This document shows, piece after piece, positions 48,867 through 56,131 of a stretch of DNA of 64,000 nucleotides; position 1 is the first letter of the stretch, and each line of letters starts with the position of its first letter. The translations under genes and the position numbers were made by a program. This DNA is from Larsenimonas suaedae (lineage in GTDB: Bacteria > Pseudomonadota > Gammaproteobacteria > Pseudomonadales > Halomonadaceae), in assembly GCF_023712105.1 (NCBI RefSeq), contig NZ_JAMLJI010000001.1:620001-684000 (forward strand). Reading direction: 5' to 3'. The notes under the pieces are model-generated. The model worked only from the letters and a program-made list of their open reading frames with translations. It had not been told where the DNA came from and ran no database searches.

Positions 48867-49823
48867 ATGAACCAGGACCGCATCCAGGCCGATCTGGCTT
48901 GGCTAAGCAAGGCCCCGCGACTGATGGACCTGGGCGGCATCACACCGCCCACCTCTGAGCTACTGCCGGCACCGCTTGAATCGCTGTCATCGATGGCGGA
49001 CGCCATTGCCTGTGACTACCTCGAAAAAAATCAGCGCGTCCGTCTCGGGCACTACGTCGAACGGCTGTGGCAGGCCCTGCTCAACGCCCAGAACGATACT
49101 GAGGTTCTTGCGTACAACCTCGGCGTTCGAGACCCTGAAACGCCCACACGAACGCTTGGGGAGCTCGACCTTCTTTATCGAACCGGCGCACGCATCGAGC
49201 ATCTAGAATTTGCCGCCAAGTTCTTTCTTGGCCTGCCGCAAGGCCCGGGCGCCGAGACGAGCATGGCCCGCTGGATCGGCATGAGTGGCACCGACTCACT
49301 CGCCAGAAAGACCGCCCACCTGCTTCGCCATCAACTGCCCATGGCTCGAAAGCTGTTCGAGCATCCACCCAGGGCGCTGGCAGCGCTTGACGGCGATCTT
49401 CGCTCGCGCATGCACGTGACCGGCGCGCTGTTCTACCCCTGGATCAAGGGCAATGGCGTCAGCCTCTCCGCCCCTGAGGGCGCCGCACTCGAGCATGAGC
49501 GCGGGGTCTGGATGTATTTTGACGATGCCGAGCACGCGCTTTCCGAGCTTTGCATCACCCACCTTGTGCGGCTTTATAAACCGCATTGGCTGTCACCGCC
49601 GCCGCTCGAGACGCTGGAGCCGATCGACTCTGTATTGGAGGCAGTGCGAGAAGCCGCGTACCACACCCACCAAGCACTTTGGGGGCTTACCGCGGATCAA
49701 CGCCTGATGCGCCTTGTCATCGCCCCACCTCACTGGCCCGACCGCATCGGGCTCCCTCCTACCCCGCCCATCACGGCAAAAGTCCTGGAGGCTCCCCGCT
49801 TCACGCTGAAAAAAACGACTTGA
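48867..49823 (+). CDS. DUF1853 protein
   Basis: 318-residue soluble protein. Features GELDLLYRT and HLEFAAKFFLG are typical of DUF1853, where the Glu/Asp and Lys pattern recalls PD-(D/E)xK nuclease folds. That link is family knowledge at best and unproven here. Next to nadK, as in Pseudomonas. Its stop codon overlaps the -35 element of the ZntR-like operon. Confidence 0.82.
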   Translation: MNQDRIQADLAWLSKAPRLMDLGGITPPTSELLPAPLESLSSMADAIACDYLEKNQRVRLGHYVERLWQALLNAQNDTEVLAYNLGVRDPETPTRTLGELDLLYRTGARIEHLEFAAKFFLGLPQGPGAETSMARWIGMSGTDSLARKTAHLLRHQLPMARKLFEHPPRALAALDGDLRSRMHVTGALFYPWIKGNGVSLSAPEGAALEHERGVWMYFDDAEHALSELCITHLVRLYKPHWLSPPPLETLEPIDSVLEAVREAAYHTHQALWGLTADQRLMRLVIAPPHWPDRIGLPPTPPITAKVLEAPRFTLKKTT

Positions 49824-49851
49824 CCCTGTAGTGAACAACAGGGGGTACACT
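49820..49851 (+). promoter_or_regulatory. MerR-type promoter and operator
   Basis: TTGACC (49820-49825) and TACACT (49846-49851) are separated by 20 bases, the over-long spacing that MerR-family activators correct. The dyad CCCTGT...ACAGGG lies within the spacer. The zntA promoter has the same 20-base spacing. The downstream ZntR-like regulator most likely binds here and controls its own gene and the permease. Confidence 0.82.
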
Positions 49852-49884
49852 GAGTTTGATGAACATTGGTCGATCAGGAGCCCC

Positions 49885-50328
49885 ATGAAAGACTTGAAAC
49901 GCGGTGACCTCGCACGCGCCGCCGGCGTCTCGAGTGAAACGATTCGCTACTACGAGACGCAGGGGCTGCTGCCCGCTCCGGCGCGGGACGCCAACGGCTA
50001 CCGCCGTTACACGCCCGACACCCTCGAACGGCTGGACTTCATTCAGCGCGCCAAGGCCATGGGCTTTAGCCTCAAGGACATCGGTGAGCTTCTGGCGCTG
50101 GAGATTGATCGCGACGCCCACACCTGTGAAGAGGTCAAGCGCATTGCCGAAGCCAAGCAGCGCGACATAGAGCGGCGCATCAGCGAACTCAAGCGCATGC
50201 AAGATGCCTTGAGCGTCATCAACGCGCGCTGTTGCGGTGGGCCGCACTCGGCCACGCACTGCACCATCCTGACCGCCCTGGCCGATAACGAATCGATCGA
50301 GGAGACCTGCCATGGGCATCCTGACTGA
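49885..50328 (+). CDS. ZntR-like MerR-family metal regulator
   Basis: 147-residue MerR regulator. The N-terminal DNA-binding region has AGVSSETIRYYETQGLLP, a dimer helix follows, and the metal loop reads CCGGPHSATHC. Cys81, Cys116, Cys117, His121 and Cys126 match the zinc ligands Cys79, Cys114, Cys115, His119 and Cys124 of E. coli ZntR with a constant offset of two, so zinc is the likely signal. AGGAG precedes the ATG at 49885; the longer frame from 49831 would read through the operator. The permease gene overlaps its end by 17 bases. Confidence 0.9.
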   Translation: MKDLKRGDLARAAGVSSETIRYYETQGLLPAPARDANGYRRYTPDTLERLDFIQRAKAMGFSLKDIGELLALEIDRDAHTCEEVKRIAEAKQRDIERRISELKRMQDALSVINARCCGGPHSATHCTILTALADNESIEETCHGHPD

Positions 50329-51397
50329 CATCGGGGCGGCGTTTCTGGAACTGTGGCAGGAGGCCGCCGTCTGGCTACTGCTGGGGCTGGTGGTCGCAGG
50401 GCTCTTGCACACATTTGTCAAAAGCGAGCGCATCGGGCGACACCTGAGCGGCACCGGGCCCTGGCCGGCGATAAAGGCGGCCCTGCTTGGAACGCCATTA
50501 CCGCTGTGTTCCTGCGGCGTTATTCCGGCCGCGATCGGGCTTCGCCGCGGCGGGGCATCAAAAAGTGCCACGACCGCCTTTCTGATCTCGACACCTGAAA
50601 CCGGCGTCGACTCGATCGCGATTTCCTACGCCCTGCTCGGCCCGTTCATGACCGTGATCCGCCCCATCGCAGCGCTGTGTTCGGCACTGACGGCGGCCAT
50701 GCTTGTCCTGCTCGGAGAACGACGCGACGAAACGCCGCCACCACCTCAGCAACGTGCGTCCACCTGTGGCAGTTGCTGCGGCGGCGGGAATCAACGCACC
50801 GATGCCGCTGCATCGATGCCCGGACTGGGCACCCGGCTCTGGCAGGGCCAGCGCTACGCGTTCACTTCGCTGCTCGGGGATCTGTCACTGTGGCTGGTGG
50901 TCGGGCTGCTGGCTTCGGCGATGGTAGTTGCTCTGGTGCCGAACGACGCACTGGCCGAGCTCTCCCAGGGGCCAGGGGCGATGCTTGTGATGGCGCTGAT
51001 CGGCGTGCCGATGTACATCTGCGCCTCCGCCTCGACCCCGCTTGCCGCCGGGCTGCTGCTGGCCGGCGTATCGCCGGGAGCGGTGCTGGTCTTTCTATTG
51101 GCGGGCCCGGCCACCAACCTTGCAACGCTTGGCCTTGTCCGCCGTGAGCTCGGCACACGGGCTCTGGCAGGCTATCTCACAGGAGTCATCGGGGTGGCGA
51201 TCGCGTTCGGCTATCTGACCAACGCTTTGATCGCCACGTTTGGGATCAATATTCAGGGCGAGCTTGGGAGCCACACCGCACTTCCCGAAGCACTGAGCTG
51301 GGCTGCCTCGATTCTGCTTGCCGTACTGGTACTTCGCGACCTCGCAATAGGTATTACAAGACGGCTCGGCACCAAGCGCATCCCCCGAAGTGCCTGA
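50312..51397 (+). CDS. DUF318/ArsP-type permease, probable Zn/Cu exporter (SO_0444-like)
   Basis: 361-residue membrane protein with about eight helices in two halves. Each half has a conserved pocket: PLPLCSCGVIP with STPETGVD, and MYICASASTPLAAG with GPATNLATL. A cytoplasmic loop carries STCGSCCGGG, a cysteine cluster that could take metal. GGAGA precedes the ATG. Overlap with the ZntR-like gene and the shared operator imply metal-induced export. Arsenic transport, as in ArsP, is possible but the sensor argues for zinc or a related ion. Confidence 0.85.
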   Translation: MGILTDIGAAFLELWQEAAVWLLLGLVVAGLLHTFVKSERIGRHLSGTGPWPAIKAALLGTPLPLCSCGVIPAAIGLRRGGASKSATTAFLISTPETGVDSIAISYALLGPFMTVIRPIAALCSALTAAMLVLLGERRDETPPPPQQRASTCGSCCGGGNQRTDAAASMPGLGTRLWQGQRYAFTSLLGDLSLWLVVGLLASAMVVALVPNDALAELSQGPGAMLVMALIGVPMYICASASTPLAAGLLLAGVSPGAVLVFLLAGPATNLATLGLVRRELGTRALAGYLTGVIGVAIAFGYLTNALIATFGINIQGELGSHTALPEALSWAASILLAVLVLRDLAIGITRRLGTKRIPRSA

Positions 51398-51403
51398 GAC
51401 CGA

Positions 51404-52285
51404 TCACACGCCGGCCGCATGACGCCGGCGTCTTTTCTCCCAGGCCTCGTTGACCACCAGTGAAATCACGATAATGGCGCCGCCAAGCGTCAGCCGCAGC
51501 AAGTCAGCATCACGGTTCCAGATCACCAGGTTAACGACCAGCCCTGCCGGAATCAGTACGTTGTTCATGATTGCAAGGGCCCCAGCATCGACCCGCCGCG
51601 CGCCTTCGTTCCATAGGAAGTAGCCAAGCCCGGAGGCTACCAGCCCGAGCCACGCAAGCACCCCCCACTGAAGCGGCTCTGGACCGGGCGCGCTTTTATC
51701 GCCAAGGATCAGGTAGGCAACGACCGCAACGCCAAGTGCGCCCAGATAGAACCAGCCGAATACGGTACGTGCCGGCACATCGATCTGCTCCCGCGCCATC
51801 AGGCGACGGTAGCCGACCTGACCGATGGCAAAGCAGAGGTTGGCCGCCTGAACCATCAGAAACCCGACCCAGAACCCCTCGCCGCCCTCGGGCGCCTGAA
51901 ACCGGATAACCGCCGCGCCGACGACGGCGATCAAGGCCGTGAACAGATGAAACGGGGTAAATCGCTTGGCAAGCGCGTCATCGAGCAAGGTGATATAGAT
52001 CGGCGTGAAGATCGTAAACAGCAGAATTTCCGGCACGCTGAGCAGTAGAAAGGACTGATAGTAGGACACATACATCAGCCCGAGTTGAATGGCACCGACC
52101 GCCATCAGGCCAAGCCGGAGGCGCATCGGCACCGCACGCGGCTTCAGAAATGGCACAAACAGGATCGAGGCCAGCACGATGCGGGTCAGCACCGCAAAGT
52201 AGCTGTCGACGTGGCCGGCGATGTACACACCGATCAGGCTGAAGGAAAATGCCCACAGGCACGTGACGAAAACGAGATAACCCAT
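51404..52285 (-). CDS. EamA-family transporter
   Basis: 293-residue inner-membrane DMT protein with about ten helices; the start GYLVFVTCLWAFSFSLIGVY is typical of the EamA group with amino-acid or metabolite export roles. The C-terminus is basic (KRRRRH), as expected for a cytoplasmic tail. Its ATG (52285-52283) directly abuts the ATG of the divergent DUF6314 gene, so its ribosome binding site, which is weak, lies within that gene. Confidence 0.82.
   Translation of the reverse strand: MGYLVFVTCLWAFSFSLIGVYIAGHVDSYFAVLTRIVLASILFVPFLKPRAVPMRLRLGLMAVGAIQLGLMYVSYYQSFLLLSVPEILLFTIFTPIYITLLDDALAKRFTPFHLFTALIAVVGAAVIRFQAPEGGEGFWVGFLMVQAANLCFAIGQVGYRRLMAREQIDVPARTVFGWFYLGALGVAVVAYLILGDKSAPGPEPLQWGVLAWLGLVASGLGYFLWNEGARRVDAGALAIMNNVLIPAGLVVNLVIWNRDADLLRLTLGGAIIVISLVVNEAWEKRRRRHAAGV
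51408..51437 (+). terminator. Terminator of the ZntR-permease operon
   Basis: Arms ACGCCGGC (51408-51415) and GCCGGCGT (51424-51431) are followed by CTTTTCT. The hairpin overlaps the last codons of the convergent EamA gene. Confidence 0.7.
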
Positions 52286-52777
52286 ATGAGTGGTAAACCT
52301 GAAAAGGATGAATGGTTGACAGCGATTATACGGGCCTGGAATGCGCTCACAAGCGTAACCGCCTACCGAATGCGTTCCGAGCCGGCCGCACAGTCAACCA
52401 GTGGCTGGCACGGCGAAGGTAAAGGTCAGGTACGAACGCAGCTGAATGAGGCCGGTGCGGTACTGCACTTTTTCGAGCAGGGAACGTTCAAGCCCGCGCA
52501 AACGCAGAGTATCAAGAGTCGGAATGTCTTTCGCTGGGAGCTCAACGACCATCATCTTGCGCTTTACCACGAGCGCCGAGGGCCTGAGAACGCCGTGTTT
52601 CTGTTTGACCTAATGGCAGTATCAGATCATTCGCTACAGACTCGATCGCCGCACCTTTGCGGTCAGGATGTCTACGACGCCACGCTCACCCTCCACGACA
52701 CACACCTTGAATTGATCTGGTCAATCAGCGGCCCACGTAAATCCGAGCGCCTTGTTTACCGCTATCAGTGCCTCTGA
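52286..52777 (+). CDS. DUF6314-like protein
   Basis: 163-residue beta-rich soluble protein. The spacing of FRWEL, VFLFDL, HLCGQDVY and ISGPRKSERLVYRY matches the DUF6314 pattern; function unknown. The frame is open from 52085, but the part before 52286 is antisense to the EamA gene. The start is set at the ATG of the CATATG at 52283-52288. No strong ribosome binding site. Confidence 0.75.
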   Translation: MSGKPEKDEWLTAIIRAWNALTSVTAYRMRSEPAAQSTSGWHGEGKGQVRTQLNEAGAVLHFFEQGTFKPAQTQSIKSRNVFRWELNDHHLALYHERRGPENAVFLFDLMAVSDHSLQTRSPHLCGQDVYDATLTLHDTHLELIWSISGPRKSERLVYRYQCL

Positions 52778-52840
52778 CGCCCTCAGGTCGAATTGACCCT
52801 TCGAGGCACGCCGCGCATGACTTCCAGAAAATCAGTTCAC

Positions 52841-52871
52841 AAAAAAAAGCGCCCGCGTGAAAGCGGGCGCT
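52841..52871 (-). terminator. Terminator of the YqaE-like gene
   Basis: On the minus strand a 9-base perfect stem (52871-52863 with 52856-52848) around a 6-base loop is followed by a T8 tract (52848-52841). Confidence 0.92.
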
Positions 52872-52891
52872 CTGGGTCGATGTTCAGTGCG

Positions 52892-53053
52892 TCAGAATTT
52901 CGCGATAACCCATACGGCGTGAACGATCCCCGGAATAAAGCCAAGCAGGGTCAGTACGATGTTGATCCAGAAATGCTTGTTGGCAATGCCCACCTGCAAC
53001 AGCACGCCCAGCGGGGGAAAGATGATAGCGAAAATAATGCGAATGATATCCAT
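52892..53053 (-). CDS. YqaE/Pmp3-family small membrane protein
   Basis: 53-residue proteolipid with two membrane helices (IIRIIFAIIFPPLGVLLQVG and FWINIVLTLLGFIPGIVHA), the exact pattern of the UPF0057/Pmp3 family linked to salt and membrane stress. AAGGAG lies 6 bases before the ATG at 53053 and a strong terminator follows. Salt tolerance would suit a halophile, but that is inference. Confidence 0.93.
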   Translation of the reverse strand: MDIIRIIFAIIFPPLGVLLQVGIANKHFWINIVLTLLGFIPGIVHAVWVIAKF

Positions 53054-53083
53054 GACAACTCCTTGTCGTTAATGAAATCGAAT

Positions 53084-53326
53084 CTATTGAGGGTCATCGC
53101 CACTGTCGTCGGAGCGGCGCTGCTTGCGGGCAAGTTCTTTCGAATCGCCAGCCAGTGTGTCGTGATAGCGCTCCCAGTCTTCCCAGTCAAACGGCGTACC
53201 ACTTCTTGGACGATGATCGCCTGACTGACGGGCGCGCGACCAAGCTTTTTCCTCGAGCGTCTGCGGCTTGTCTTCTTCCTTATCAAGCGCAATGCCTTTA
53301 CGAGCGAGATATTCTTTCGCGTTCAT
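53084..53326 (-). CDS. Small hydrophilic hypothetical protein
   Basis: 80 residues, highly charged, no membrane segment, probably disordered in the second half (DSKELARKQRRSDD). GGGAGGG lies before the ATG at 53326. It is 30 bases upstream of the YqaE-like gene and on the same strand, so the two are likely one transcript. No family recognised. Confidence 0.75.
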   Translation of the reverse strand: MNAKEYLARKGIALDKEEDKPQTLEEKAWSRARQSGDHRPRSGTPFDWEDWERYHDTLAGDSKELARKQRRSDDSGDDPQ

Positions 53327-53392
53327 TGGACCCTCCCAATGCGTTCAGGGACTACATGAGGGTAACGTACACCAGTATCAATCCCATACCCA

Positions 53393-53421
53393 TAAAAAAA
53401 CCGCCACTGGACTGTGGCGGT
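53393..53421 (-). terminator. Intrinsic terminator with no gene in front of it
   Basis: On the minus strand an 8-base perfect stem (53421-53414 with 53407-53400) around a 6-base loop is followed by a T8 tract (53400-53393). The nearest annotated gene on that strand upstream ends beyond the tRNA at 53729. Confidence 0.85.
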
Positions 53422-53613
53422 CAAAACAACATACAAGGAACAGTAAGCAAGACGTGCTATCAGCGACTGACTGAAATCTGCATCGTCTTACCCACTCTGA
53501 CCACGGCCTTTTCATTTTGATCCATAGAAAATAAAAAAAATTGAAATCGGCTGGAATCCACCGCCATGGCTTGCTTGCGCGCACCTCTTAAACCGAATAG
53601 GATCACCTCGTCG
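53422..53613. other. Gap between orphan terminator and tRNA-Gly
   Basis: AT-rich stretch. On the minus strand TTCCAG and TATTTT with a 17-base spacer lie around 53555-53530 and could start a short transcript of about 130 bases ending at 53393. A 21-codon minus frame (about 53521-53456) has no ribosome binding site. Confidence 0.35.
53575..53603 (+). promoter_or_regulatory. Probable tRNA-Gly promoter
   Basis: TTGCGC (53575-53580) and TAGGAT (53598-53603) with a 17-base spacer; the -10 lies about 11 bases before the mature tRNA 5' end. Confidence 0.5.
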
Positions 53614-53687
53614 GCGGGCGTAGCTCAATGGTAGAGCACTTGGTTCCCAACCAAGGTACGTGGGTTCGATTCCCATCGCCCGCTCCA
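53614..53687 (+). tRNA. tRNA-Gly (anticodon CCC)
   Basis: A 74-base cloverleaf. The acceptor stem GCGGGCG pairs with CGCCCGC (53677-53683). The D arm is GCTC/GAGC, the anticodon stem is CTTGG/CCAAG around TTCCCAA, and the T loop TTCGATT sits on GTGGG/CCCAT. CCA is encoded at 53685-53687. It reads GGG codons. No integrated element abuts its 3' end. Confidence 0.97.
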
Positions 53688-53728
53688 GTTCCGCGCCTCT
53701 CTCCTTCACCTCTCTTGTGTCACTCGGT

Positions 53729-54037
53729 TCAATCAAGCGCCCGACGCTCGAGCCGCTCATAACACTCGTTTGCCCAACGATTGGCGTATTGAATCGAGGC
53801 GCTGTAACGGCGCTCGCGCAGGGTATAGCGCGGCACGGTATAGGCCCCATCGACGATGCTTCGCTCCAGCTCGGTTTTCGCGGTCTTGGCCACGGTATTG
53901 ACCAAAAAACCGGATTGACGCTTTTCCATGGCTTGAAACGCCGATTCGTAGATCGCCATGCATGTCTGATTCGTTGGCGCCGCATAAACGCTCGGGCTGA
54001 TCAGTAAAGCCAGCGCCATCAAAAAAGTCCCTTTCAT
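53729..54037 (-). CDS. Small secreted protein, unknown function
   Basis: 102 residues with a clear signal peptide (KGTFLMALALLISPSVYA, cleavage before APT near residue 19). The mature part of about 83 residues has two cysteines (near positions 26 and 94) that could form a disulfide. GGGAG precedes the ATG at 54037; the longer frame from 54076 is rejected. No family recognised. Confidence 0.75.
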   Translation of the reverse strand: MKGTFLMALALLISPSVYAAPTNQTCMAIYESAFQAMEKRQSGFLVNTVAKTAKTELERSIVDGAYTVPRYTLRERRYSASIQYANRWANECYERLERRALD

Positions 54038-54180
54038 GTCGTGCTCCCAGATAACGGCTCCGTCCATAGAGCGCATTCAGGGGTCTGGCGTTTTAGGGAA
54101 GAAGCTTTAAAGCCAGACGCTCTGCTTCTTTCATCGGCCGACACTGGGATTTCATGGATCACTTGAAAGCCATCACCATT

Positions 54181-54202
54181 AAAAAAAGCCCATGAAGGGC
54201 TA
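54181..54202 (-). terminator. Terminator of the 54259-54744 gene
   Basis: On the minus strand a 5-base stem AGCCC/GGGCT (54201-54197 with 54191-54187) is followed by a T7 tract (54187-54181). Also read from the plus strand it has ATTTT. Confidence 0.65.
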
Positions 54203-54258
54203 TTTTAGTAACTCGATTGAGTGATGGTTACTGCCTACGGCCGCAGTTCGTTGACGGC

Positions 54259-54744
54259 TTACTCAACAAGGCGGGCCATGTCGATGGGCGTGTACGCGAG
54301 CACTTCACAGCTCACATTGATGTATCTCGAATCATCGATACTGCTTCGATGCACATGTCCGTGAATGTTGATATTGCCGCGAAGCTCATCGGGGTGGATC
54401 GGTGCGTGCGTTAACCAGGCGTTTTTATAGTGCTTCATCGCGCCGATGCTTTTGCACAAGGGGAGATACTCGGTGAGCGCCGGTGACCCTTTTCGTTCGT
54501 TATCGTGATTGCCAAGGATAATGTGCAAAAACCCAACCTGTGAGGCGATCTCTTCCAGATAACGCATGCCCGGCTGATAGACCACCACATCGCCCAGTAT
54601 GTACAGCGAATCGAACTTACCGCAGACCGAAAGAATTCGATCAGTAATCGTGCGGTCATGGGCCTCGATACTTTCGAACTCGGGGCGGTGCCGAAGGATA
54701 TTACCGTGCCCAAAATGAGTATCCGAAATGACATAAACTGCCAT
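54259..54744 (-). CDS. Small metallophosphoesterase (phage-type/YfcE-like)
   Basis: 161-residue calcineurin-like phosphoesterase with ISDTHFGHGN, LGDVV, GNHDNE, LTHAPIHP and NIHGHVH, the full metal-ligand set. The short single-domain form is common in phages and plasmids as well as chromosomes. AAGGG precedes the ATG. Substrate unknown. Confidence 0.88.
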   Translation of the reverse strand: MAVYVISDTHFGHGNILRHRPEFESIEAHDRTITDRILSVCGKFDSLYILGDVVVYQPGMRYLEEIASQVGFLHIILGNHDNERKGSPALTEYLPLCKSIGAMKHYKNAWLTHAPIHPDELRGNINIHGHVHRSSIDDSRYINVSCEVLAYTPIDMARLVE

Positions 54745-54778
54745 GCAGCGCCCTTACGTTAAACCGTTTAAACCATGG

Positions 54779-54886
54779 TCAGGGTAAATCCACATCCCTG
54801 ATTCCAAGACTCAAGCACAGCTCGTTCATTAGCCACTTCTTAAAGCTGGCCAGCTTGTTCCTGAAGGCGCCTAGCCTGGTCTTCAT
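54779..54886 (-). CDS. Possible 35-residue small protein
   Basis: A short basic frame starting KTRLGAFRNKLASFKKWL from the ATG at 54886, with GGGAGA 6 bases upstream. It ends 34 bases before the metallophosphoesterase start, on the same strand. The pattern suggests an amphipathic helix. Chance is not excluded. Confidence 0.3.
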   Translation of the reverse strand: MKTRLGAFRNKLASFKKWLMNELCLSLGIRDVDLP

Positions 54887-55206
54887 GCATTGTCTCCCTG
54901 CTTATCCATAGACTCAAAATCAGTGGCGCCCATGATGACCGACATTAATCTGCCCTCGTCCGTGAAAGTAGCGGCAATTATCGAAGCTTTTCATGGTTAA
55001 CGCTCACGATTTATACGCTTTGGCTCAAAATAACGTGCAAGAAGGAGTTAACGTGCAACCAGGCAATGTCCTGAATGACGCACAGATCAACTCTGAGTCT
55101 GACTTTTTATACGCCTCACCCTCTTAAATCAGATACTCGGTACGCTGATGCGGGCGCAAAAGCCGCTGTCGTCTTCTCGATTTAAACCAACCAACATCGA
55201 AACGCG
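54887..55206. other. AT-rich intergenic gap
   Basis: 320 bases with lower GC than its surroundings and no convincing gene, RNA or terminator. It separates the metallophosphoesterase from the acyltransferase. Confidence 0.5.
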
Positions 55207-55944
55207 TCAGTACCGGAAGGGATCGTCATAGATCAATTCATCCCGCCAACTGACGTTGGCCTTGACCGCCCGGGCCGGCACCCCCACGCACAGGGAATTC
55301 GCGGGCAAATCCTGGGTTACGATCGCACCGGCCCCGACAATGGAGCCGGCGCCAATCGTCACGCCCTTCATGACTTTTGCCCCTTCCGCCAGCCAGACGC
55401 GCTCTTCAATGACAATGTCCTGGGCGTAATTGATGCGCGTGTTGGTTTCAAGATCGATGATCGAGTGTTGATCGGTGGTTCGTATATGAGGGTTGGCCAG
55501 CAGACAGCCCGGCCCCAGGGTAATGCGCGTCGATGGCTCTCCACAGGTGATGAAACACCCGTCGCCGTTGATCGACGTGCCTTCCCCGATTAAAAGCGTT
55601 GACCCTTGCGTGACCGACAGCCGCCCCTTGATCAAGCAGTTCCTGCCAATTACCACGGTCGAGTCACTTCCGATGAATACGATCTTGCAGCGCTTGACCG
55701 TCACACCGGGTTCAAAAATCAGGGTATTGTTCGCCCCCCTGAACACCACCTCACTTTTAAGTACGCGCTTGAGAGTGTCTCGTCCCTGAATTCGATTGCC
55801 TTTTTCACCCTTGATGCGAAGTTTGTATTCCGGATGCAGTTGTCTTTTGATGGTTTTTAAGGCCGCATCAAATAACTCGGCGACGTTTTTTCCAATAAAC
55901 AGATGAGAGACGCGCGCGCCGGGTTTGGAGTCATCGTTTCGCAT
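55207..55944 (-). CDS. Left-handed beta-helix (hexapeptide) acyltransferase
   Basis: 245 residues. From about residue 65 on, [LIV]-G-x4 hexapeptide repeats form the beta helix, with RTTDQHSI holding the likely catalytic His and GAGSIVGAGAIVTQDLPANS near the end, as in WbbJ/CysE/NodL-type O-acetyltransferases. It probably acetylates a sugar of a surface polysaccharide, but no other polysaccharide gene is near. The ATG has no good ribosome binding site and the flanks are AT-rich. Confidence 0.82.
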   Translation of the reverse strand: MRNDDSKPGARVSHLFIGKNVAELFDAALKTIKRQLHPEYKLRIKGEKGNRIQGRDTLKRVLKSEVVFRGANNTLIFEPGVTVKRCKIVFIGSDSTVVIGRNCLIKGRLSVTQGSTLLIGEGTSINGDGCFITCGEPSTRITLGPGCLLANPHIRTTDQHSIIDLETNTRINYAQDIVIEERVWLAEGAKVMKGVTIGAGSIVGAGAIVTQDLPANSLCVGVPARAVKANVSWRDELIYDDPFRY

Positions 55945-56084
55945 GGGAAGTCTTGTTTTAATGATTTAAATAAGTAACCCGATATTAAAACGAATGTATT
56001 AAATTCCAAACCTCTGTTCACGCGCTTCAGGCGGCGTTCATGGCAAGGCACGCATAACCGCGGCCCCTCACTTGGTTTATTCAT

Positions 56085-56111
56085 AAAAAAACCGGCACAT
56101 TGAGTGCCGGT
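56085..56111 (-). terminator. Terminator of the PRISE-type reductase gene
   Basis: On the minus strand an 8-base perfect stem (56111-56104 with 56098-56091) around a 5-base loop is followed by a T6 tract (56090-56085). Confidence 0.9.
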
Positions 56112-56131
56112 CTTTAATAGGCAGCGCGCGA

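Noticed and set aside
53378-53584. 68-residue minus-strand frame
   Set aside because: It reads through the terminator hairpin, has no ribosome binding site and an odd composition rich in Trp, Phe and Cys.
53614-53687. tRNA-Gly as an integration site
   Set aside because: No integrase gene and no repeat of the tRNA 3' end were noticed nearby.
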